Below are positions 45,861-52,800 of a stretch of DNA of 55,570 nt, one piece after another; position 1 is the stretch's first letter, and each line of letters starts with the position of its first letter. This DNA is from Elusimicrobia bacterium RIFOXYA2_FULL_39_19 (GTDB lineage: Bacteria > Elusimicrobiota > Endomicrobiia > CG1-02-37-114 > XYA2-FULL-39-19): positions 1 to 55,570 of the forward strand of contig MGVC01000055.1 in the NCBI GenBank assembly GCA_001800285.1, written 5' to 3'. A program made the position numbers and the translations under genes. The notes beneath the pieces are model-generated. The model was not told where the DNA came from and did not search any database. It saw only the letters and a list, made by a program, of their open reading frames with translations.

Positions 45861-45909
45861 AACCCGGGAACGGACCCGTTGAGGTTATCTCAGAGTCCAT
45901 CCCTGGGTT
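45861..45909. other. Three-tier stem-loop
   Basis: AACCC+GGG (45861-45868) pairs with CCC+GGGTT (45901-45909), GGAC (45872-45875) with GTCC (45895-45898), and TGAG (45880-45883) with CTCA (45889-45892) around a five-base loop. It lies downstream of the 195-aa gene with no T-run. It could be a processing or DNA-recombination site. The rest of the gap 45701-45938 is AT-rich. Confidence 0.5.
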
Positions 45910-45938
45910 GGCCATAGTTGGCTTGAGGTGGGGAATTG

Positions 45939-46526
45939 TTATTGGTTATCAGCCGGCTCAGTAGTGGCCGGCGGTTCCTGTGCTGATGCGGGAATAGTTT
46001 GTTCCTGCGGATCTGCGCCTGCGCCGGTATCTTTGCTTAAGCCGATTCTATCGCCATCTTTTACCATATTCAGCCCTTTGTTTTTCAAAGTGAAATACCG
46101 GACATAGGTTAGGATTTTTAGTTTCTTTTTCCAAGCTTCTGGATCATCGCCTACCGCCATGCTGTTTTCAAACACAAAGTCCACTATCTCATCCCGGCTG
46201 TGCATGTCGCCGTCAAGCAGTATAACATCCATAGCTTTAATATGCCCTGTTTTGCTTGGTTTTAAGCCTTTAGGCTGGGTATTCTCCTGTTTTGTGGGAA
46301 GAACATCCGCGTTTGTTTCTGTCGCCATATTTTTGCTTTCTCCTTGTAATCCTTCAATATTGGTATTCGTGCCTGAAACACGGGGTTTGTTGGCAGGTTT
46401 TCCTGTAACTTTTTTCGGTGCTGTTGCCTTAGCGCCGGGCTTGGTCCCAGCCTTTGTTTTTATTGCCTTAATTTCCTTCTTTTTCTGTGTTCCTGTTACT
46501 GATTTACCTTTTTTCTTTGTAGCCAT
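45939..46526 (-). CDS. Protein with Lys/Ala-rich tail and winged-helix-like domain
   Basis: The 195-aa product has a very basic N-terminal tail (residues 1-50, Lys/Thr/Ala/Pro-rich) like DNA-binding histone-H1-type tails, then a folded region (MDVILLDGDMHSRDEIVDFV ... TYVRYFTLKNKGLN) resembling a winged helix, and a low-complexity Pro/Ala/Glu tail. A chromatin-like or regulatory role is plausible but unproven. The start is next to a second small winged-helix gene. Confidence 0.55.
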   Translation of the reverse strand: MATKKKGKSVTGTQKKKEIKAIKTKAGTKPGAKATAPKKVTGKPANKPRVSGTNTNIEGLQGESKNMATETNADVLPTKQENTQPKGLKPSKTGHIKAMDVILLDGDMHSRDEIVDFVFENSMAVGDDPEAWKKKLKILTYVRYFTLKNKGLNMVKDGDRIGLSKDTGAGADPQEQTIPASAQEPPATTEPADNQ

Positions 46527-46553
46527 TGGTTGTTACCTCCGCTATTAGTTTAT

Positions 46554-46787
46554 TTACTGCTTTTTTAGGGTTATTTGTATCCGCCCCGCTTCATTCCTTT
46601 CTACTGTTGCGCCTTTTCTCTTGTAACCGATGATCCTGGCATGAACATTTGAAAGGATGTTCTTACCCGCTGCTTCCGGCTCATCCTTTACCAGCTCAGC
46701 TACCTGCTTTACTGTGTATTGGTTGGTTAGCAGGTACTTGTCTATCTTTGTAGCCAGCTTTGGCTTAAGCGTTGTTTGGTTATCCAT
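46554..46787 (-). CDS. Small winged-helix-like DNA-binding protein
   Basis: The 77-aa product has LATKIDKYLLTNQYTVKQVAEL followed by ARIIGYKRKGATVERNEAGRIQ, the helix-turn-helix plus wing pattern of small regulators. A GGGGGTGAT site precedes the ATG. Box B lies 24 bp upstream, so this could be a regulator of the element that uses the repeated box. Confidence 0.55.
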   Translation of the reverse strand: MDNQTTLKPKLATKIDKYLLTNQYTVKQVAELVKDEPEAAGKNILSNVHARIIGYKRKGATVERNEAGRIQITLKKQ

Positions 46788-46810
46788 TTTCTATCACCCC
46801 CTGCAATCAT

Positions 46811-46830
46811 TATGCTACCATGGCTGATAC
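46811..46830 (-). promoter_or_regulatory. 20-bp element box, copy B
   Basis: TATGCTACCATGGCTGATAC matches the reference at 41061-41080 at 16 of 20 positions and is followed on its upstream side by a CAAAA stretch as in copy A. On the minus strand it contains a CATAAT -10-like word at the right distance from the winged-helix gene. From 46885 to 47081 I see no gene or structure. Confidence 0.6.
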
Positions 46831-46858
46831 AAAAGCGGGAGAATGTAGGGTTTGCTTG

Positions 46859-46884
46859 AAAAAGTCCCTGCGCGGGGACTTTTT
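46859..46884. terminator. Bidirectional rho-independent terminator
   Basis: AAAAAGTCCC/GGGGACTTTTT with a short GC-rich loop at 46859-46884. It ends the transcript from 47393 and lies just before box B, the same terminator-then-box order seen at 34369-34423. Confidence 0.85.
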
Positions 46885-47081
46885 GTGCCTGACAGCGGGG
46901 TTTAGTGTTGGGTTTGTGATTCGATAGGGCCTGTAAATGTGGGATTTGTTGAATTAAAAGATGTACTAGAGTTCTATCTTTTGTGCGGCTCGGCTGTAGG
47001 TAGGGGTGTTGTCTTGCATTTTCAGAATAGACGATTGTTTTTGCAACTCTGTTTTTCTATTGATGTTGTTAATTGAAAAAT

Positions 47082-47393
47082 TTAGTAACGAATCGAATAA
47101 TGGTTTCTTAGGTATTCCAGTAACTGATTAACATCGGATTCTATTCGTTCTTGTAGGATAGCTTTATCAACTTTAACAAGACTTCTTATTTTATCAAGTA
47201 TTGCTTTTAATATTTCGTCAGTTTTTTCTTCCGGAACTTCCCACTCATTGATAGACTGGCGTAATTGTTTGTCCATATTTTCAGAAAATGTTCTGAACCC
47301 TTCAGGTGCATCCGGTCCCATAGGTAACTGATATAGAGTGAGGTCAAGGAATATTTTTGCTCTTTGATATAATTCGCTTACATCTTGTAACAT
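47082..47393 (-). CDS. Hypothetical helical protein, 103 aa
   Basis: Starts MLQDVSELYQRAKIFLDLTL after a GGAGGATTC site. The product is predicted to be mostly helical and acidic, with a segment EEKTDEILKAILDKIRSLVKVDK and a C-terminus RNHYSIRY. No family is recognised. It follows the putative nuclease gene on the same strand, and the two may form a small operon; an immunity or antitoxin role can only be guessed. Confidence 0.5.
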   Translation of the reverse strand: MLQDVSELYQRAKIFLDLTLYQLPMGPDAPEGFRTFSENMDKQLRQSINEWEVPEEKTDEILKAILDKIRSLVKVDKAILQERIESDVNQLLEYLRNHYSIRY

Positions 47394-47465
47394 GAATCCT
47401 CCGTTTTTGTAAATATGTTATTCTTTAGAATATTTTTAGAGTAACTTTAAATTTAAGAAAATCAA

Positions 47466-48785
47466 TTATTTTATTATTTCATATCCTGATTCTGTTGCTT
47501 TTAACCATCCATTTTCATTTTTAAAAACATCGAACATTTGTTTTGAGGAGATCTTGTCATCCCAAACATTTTTTAAAATTTTTAGCAAGTCCAAAGTTCT
47601 TGTAATCAATACTTGATTTGCTTTTGCGTGAGTTATTGTATTAGTTTCAATTTGCCTGTCTTTGTCATCTAATTTTATAATTGCTTTCATGAAAGTATTT
47701 GCAATAAGAATCGCAAATTTATCTGGAATAAGAAGAGCTTCTCGGTGGTTATCAGTGTCATTTATTTCCTTACGGCCGATATTATTGTTTAAACCTTTTA
47801 TTTCAATAATACCGATTAAATCAGAATTCTCGTATACTTTTAAATCTTCTTCGTATTTTTCATCTCTGACTATCTTAAATGCTGTGCCTTTGCAAAGCTC
47901 ATCTAGGACATTTTTTACGCAACCTACCAATGCATCATCCCCAAAATATAGCGCCTGTTTTAAACCCTTAAAAGTTTCTAATTTTAATTCTATTTGTTTT
48001 AATGTTTGTTCTGATGACTTTTTGGCATCTAATAAGTTATTCTCTTCTGAAAATTGGAACTCATCAATCCATGAAGGACCTTCATAATATATTTTTGCGG
48101 TAAAAGATAAAACTGCATTAACTAAACTCATATAAGCACTTTTTATAGTTTGACTATTTTTATCGGCTATCATAAATGGCAAGCATATAACTTTATTTGA
48201 AAAAGAAAAAGCTACAATTTCTTGCTTACAGTTAGCAATAATTTTTAAATCGTTTTCGTCCTTGTTTTCAAATTCAAAATAATTTTTTGTTACACCATAT
48301 TTGTCAAGATAATTCTTAAACTCTCCTCTTTTTAGTTCGAGAAAAGTTTCATTGTTATAGAATGATTCAATATTTTTTGTAAAAAAACGTAAGTATTTTG
48401 TTAATAAATCAGTTTGTGTTATTTCATTCCAGGTTATTTCATGAACACTTAACCCCAGTCTGTCGTCGGATTCAGTATGAGGTATAGTGAGATCATTATA
48501 CAGAAGACAAACAATTTTTTCTTTTTGGTTAAGGAACGACTGAAGTTCCTTGTCTCTTTTTAAAAGTTCGAGATTATAAATCACTTTTCTTCCATAACTG
48601 TCTTTTGCTTTGAAAATATTGTTATGTAAAATTACAATATCAAATTCTTCGAACTGTCTTCTAGTATTTAATGGTTCAAAATAAATATTAAAAGGTAAAT
48701 TTGGCTCTTCTATTGATTTTACCAATGGAGAATAACCCAATTGATAACCACCATAGACAAGAACTTTTTTTTTATTTTGTTTCAT
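47466..48785 (-). CDS. Putative PD-(D/E)XK endonuclease domain protein
   Basis: The 439-aa product has a Rossmann-like N-terminus (KVLVYGGYQLGY), a middle region of unknown fold, a helical stretch (about 255-290), and a C-terminal domain in which LYFGDDALVGCVKNVLDELC leads to the acidic EEDLKV and the strand-lysine motif IIEIKGLN (about 331-337), then HREALLIPDKFAILIANTF. That order fits the PD-(D/E)XK restriction-like fold found in defence proteins. An AGAGG site precedes the ATG. Target and partner are unknown; a role in element defence is an inference. Confidence 0.6.
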   Translation of the reverse strand: MKQNKKKVLVYGGYQLGYSPLVKSIEEPNLPFNIYFEPLNTRRQFEEFDIVILHNNIFKAKDSYGRKVIYNLELLKRDKELQSFLNQKEKIVCLLYNDLTIPHTESDDRLGLSVHEITWNEITQTDLLTKYLRFFTKNIESFYNNETFLELKRGEFKNYLDKYGVTKNYFEFENKDENDLKIIANCKQEIVAFSFSNKVICLPFMIADKNSQTIKSAYMSLVNAVLSFTAKIYYEGPSWIDEFQFSEENNLLDAKKSSEQTLKQIELKLETFKGLKQALYFGDDALVGCVKNVLDELCKGTAFKIVRDEKYEEDLKVYENSDLIGIIEIKGLNNNIGRKEINDTDNHREALLIPDKFAILIANTFMKAIIKLDDKDRQIETNTITHAKANQVLITRTLDLLKILKNVWDDKISSKQMFDVFKNENGWLKATESGYEIIK

Positions 48786-48825
48786 AATAACCTCTTATCT
48801 TTTTATGAGGAAATATTTAGTTGGA

Positions 48826-49764
48826 TTAAAACTTTGCGGAAAAACTCACCCTATGCGTATTCCCCAGCACACCATAAGGGACAAATGAATAATCGGTCTG
48901 GGTGCCGAAGAGCTTGACTCCAAATCCCGCCCCTAAACCAGAGACATCATTGGCTGAACTGATGACTGGATTGGTTGATAAATATCCGGCTCTTAAGGCA
49001 AGGGTGTTTATCGGCAGGAATTCAGTCCCTATGCTTACGATTGTTTGGTTTTCATATACCTGTTGTTTTAAATCCAGCGCAATAGTAACCCCGCCAATGT
49101 TGTATCCTAAACCTGTTGCTACTGTTAACGGCAGGTTATAGCCTTCACTGATGAATTTCATTTGCGGGCCAAGGTTCTGAATTGAAAGGCCGGCAGTAAA
49201 CGGCAAAGCGGGGAAATGGTAAAGCGCGCCTAAGTCCACAGCTACCCCGGTTGCCTGTTCTGATTCTATCTTCTGTTGGATTATTTTAAGGTTTGCTCCC
49301 AGCCCGATGAATCTTTTATTGCTTAACAACAGGTTCTTACTGAAACTAAATGTTACCGCCATATCACTTGCGCCAAAAGAAGCTGTTTGCTGGCGGTTTT
49401 CGTCCCTGCCTTCCATTTCACCCTGGGATAGAACGATTACGCTGCCGCCAAATACCCCTGACTTTAACGGGCTGGCAAAGCCTATATAATCCAGGTTTGA
49501 ATCTACTACCCACTGGCTGTGCATAGCAGATATTTGTCTCTGCGTCAGCTGTGAAAGCCCACCCGGGTTCCAGTTAATGGCAGTTACATCATTTGCAATG
49601 GCTGTAAATGCGCTACCAAGCCCTACTGGCCTGGCCCCAATCCCGATTTTAAGGAAGCTTGCTCCGGTGTTTTCTGAGAACGAGCAGGTAGTAAATAGTA
49701 AGCATGTAAATAGGGAAACAATAACTTTTCTTCCACCACAGGCGGATTTCATTTTGCTCAACAT
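48826..49764 (-). CDS. PorV/PorQ-like outer-membrane protein
   Basis: About 312 aa from the ATG at 49764, which follows GGAGGAAAAAA; a longer frame to 49860 has no site. The signal peptide KVIVSLFTCLLFTTCSFS is followed by ASFLKIGIGARPVGLGSAFTA and NDVTAINWNPGGLSQL, the signature of the UPF0164/PorV family of FadL-like barrels. The C-terminus HRVSFSAKF ends in Phe, as barrels do. In Bacteroidota, PorV shuttles cargo of the type IX system. Here it lies 77 bp after a cargo-like gene, which supports that role. Confidence 0.85.
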   Translation of the reverse strand: MLSKMKSACGGRKVIVSLFTCLLFTTCSFSENTGASFLKIGIGARPVGLGSAFTAIANDVTAINWNPGGLSQLTQRQISAMHSQWVVDSNLDYIGFASPLKSGVFGGSVIVLSQGEMEGRDENRQQTASFGASDMAVTFSFSKNLLLSNKRFIGLGANLKIIQQKIESEQATGVAVDLGALYHFPALPFTAGLSIQNLGPQMKFISEGYNLPLTVATGLGYNIGGVTIALDLKQQVYENQTIVSIGTEFLPINTLALRAGYLSTNPVISSANDVSGLGAGFGVKLFGTQTDYSFVPYGVLGNTHRVSFSAKF

Positions 49765-49841
49765 AGTTTTTTCCTCCGTAATTAAAAACGAGATTCTTTC
49801 TTTTCTAAAATAAATAAACGGTGTCAGGATAACGCCCAGCG

Positions 49842-52800
49842 TTATTTGATGACCGCGCACTTCTTTATAACTTTTATCGGATTCTCTCCGGACTTTTGCG
49901 CATCAATGTAATAAATGTATACGCCACTTGCTATCCCGGAAATATCCCACTGGTATTCATAAGCATAAATTTTGTTATCAATAATTTTCCAGTCACTGCC
50001 CGCTACCTGCTGGCTGTGTATTAGTTCCGCTGCAATGTTATATATTTTTATTTCTATACTATCCGCAATACCGCAAGCTATGTGTATTGTCGGCTTATAT
50101 CCGTTCTTTGCGGGGTTAGGATACGCATATGCTTCATTTAGTCTGAATGTCGGGTCAGGGCCAAAGGATTTGCGGACATTCATTATCCCTCGTTGTTCAT
50201 CGGTTGATTTATAAATGTAAAACTCATCAAGGGTACCTTTTGCTACCCCGTAACTGCTTTCAGGGTATTTGTTTCCTATATTGAATTTACTGAATGTTTG
50301 CGCCTGCCAGCTGCTGGCATTGGTTACGGTCCCTGTTTTCTTTTCACCGTTAATGTATATTTCCGCTTTTTGAGCTGTTCTATCCCATGCAAACTTTACC
50401 TGGTACCAGGTATTTGCTTGTGCGCTCCATCCGCTGGTTTCTACCCTTACATTGTTTGCGCTGTCTACAAGGAAACCCATCGGGTAACTGGGGTTGCCGC
50501 TTACATACCCATAGAAAGTGGAATTTGTCGTACAACTGCCAAAGAATAGGTATGACCAGCTTCCGGGGCTTCCTGTAAAGTTTGGCCTATACCAGAACTC
50601 TATGGATCCTCTGTCAGGATTGATGTTCCCTATCGGGTCTATTCCAAAATACGCTCTGTTGGTGTTCCATCCGGCAGGGATGTTTATTGCACCACCCGCT
50701 GTCCCGGCTATAGCCGCTATTGGCCCGTTATCAGGATTCTTATAAGTTATAAACCCGGCTCCTGTGTTAGGTGCGGCATCAATTGGATTTTCCATATCCC
50801 AGTAAAAGAAATTTTCGTTTAAGTTCTGTGCAGGGGTTTGTGCCTGGTTGGACATAGTCGATATGTTTAGTTCACTGTTTTCTGTCCAAAGGCTGAAATA
50901 ATAAGTAACACCGCGGGCTAATTTGCTAAGCGTTATCTTTTGGGTTGTGCCGGCGGTTACATTACTTGTTGAAATAATTATCTGTGCTTTTGATACCTGC
51001 CAGTTTATGGTGTCCTGTGGATTGCTATTCCACGTTGAGTATTCTATGTAATATTTTCCTGTTAATATTCCCTGGGTATCATTATTTCCGGATGAAGTCC
51101 AGGTTAAGTCTATTTGTCCTGAGTTAGTCCCTGCTGTTGCCTGTAAATCATTAACAGTTGCAGGCGCTATCGGACAATAACTTGTAAACTCATCCATTGC
51201 GCCTTTTACCATTCCATAAGAGCTTTCAGGGATTTTGTTTCCTATGCTAAATCCGCTTATGTTTGTAGGTTGCCAGTAATTTACATTATTGACTATACCG
51301 GAACGTTTAATACCGTCTATCCAGATTTCAGCTTTCTGGTTTTGTCTGTCCCAAACAAGTTTGAAGTAATACCACCTGTCTTTTTGTGCCAGCCAGGTAT
51401 AAGAGGGGACTTGGGTGTATACATTGTATGAGCTGTCAACATAAAACATTAACGGGTCGCCTGAATTGCCGCTCTTCATAAAATAAAATCCTGAGTTGGC
51501 CGGGCCGCTGCTATAAAAGAAATACATGCCTACGCCTGTAGAACCTGTATAATCAGGCTTGTACCAGAAATCAATTACACCTTTATCAGGATTGATGTTT
51601 GAGGGGTCTATGCTGTAATAGGCACGGTTAGTGTTCCAGCCGGACTGAAGCTGTATTGCGTTTCCAATACCGCTTACACCGGCGGTGCTTACAATCGGGC
51701 CGTTATCAGGATTAGTTTTGGCGATATTCCCTGCTCCTATATTCGGAACTGTTGCGTTTACATTGTCCATGTCCCAATAGAAATACTGCGGTTCGTTTAA
51801 ATTTTGGCTGACCGCAGATACAACATTTGAAATTCCTGAAACATTTGAACTTTCATCTATCGTCCATAATGCAAAGTAATATGTTGCGCCCCTTATAAGA
51901 CGGTTAACTGAATATTTCTGTGCCTGCCCGGGGGTAATGTTGCCGGTTGAAATATTAACCTGTGCTTTTCCTACGTTCCATGCAATTTCAGAAAATGTTG
52001 AATACTGGATGTAGAAATTTCCACCGAGTATTCTTTGACTACCGTCGTTCCCGGGTGCATCCCAGTTCAATACCACTTCCCGGGAGTTTGTTCCTGTGTC
52101 GGCGACAAGGGTGTTTACAGCACTTGGAGCAATGACATCGGATTCTACCGTTACTGTACCGGTGACTATAGTTTCATTTCCTGCAAAATCCTTAACAAAT
52201 AGTTGGTAAAAATAATTGCCCGGCTGAACCAGATTATTTGAACTGTTTTTACCGTTCCAGGAAAGTGTAACCAAACCGACAGCTGCGTTAATGGAAGGGT
52301 AATATCGCACATCATTCCAGTTGCTATCGTATAAATACATTCTTACTCTTGTTTGTTCCGAGGTATAAAAAGAGAATGTTACCGAATCATTTATATTGTC
52401 ATTATTCGGCGAAAAGGTAGACGGCGATACAATAAAATCAGTTATTTCAGGTGCTACCGTGTCTCGCGTTACATATTTTGGGTTTGATATATCGCTTTTT
52501 ATTGGTTGATTATTGAACCATCTGATAGTCCGTGCCATTATTGGATTACTTCCTTCTACAATATCAATAAAAGCGTTAAACAGGCCAGTTACAGCGTCAG
52601 CTGTTACTGTTTTAATTACCGCGCCATCGTTATATATTTCTACGGTTGCCCCAGGTTCGGATTGTCCTGTAACTTTGACAGAAGCACCATTGGTTATAGA
52701 ATTAACCAAAGAAAAAGTTGGGACAGGCACTTGCGGTATAATCAAATAATAAGAAAATGAAGTGACTGGGAACCAGATTTTATAATATGGCCTGCCGTCA

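Noticed and set aside
33018-48785. CRISPR array within the element
   Set aside because: No regularly spaced identical repeats of suitable length and no cas genes were seen; the repeats found are iteron-like or promoter boxes.
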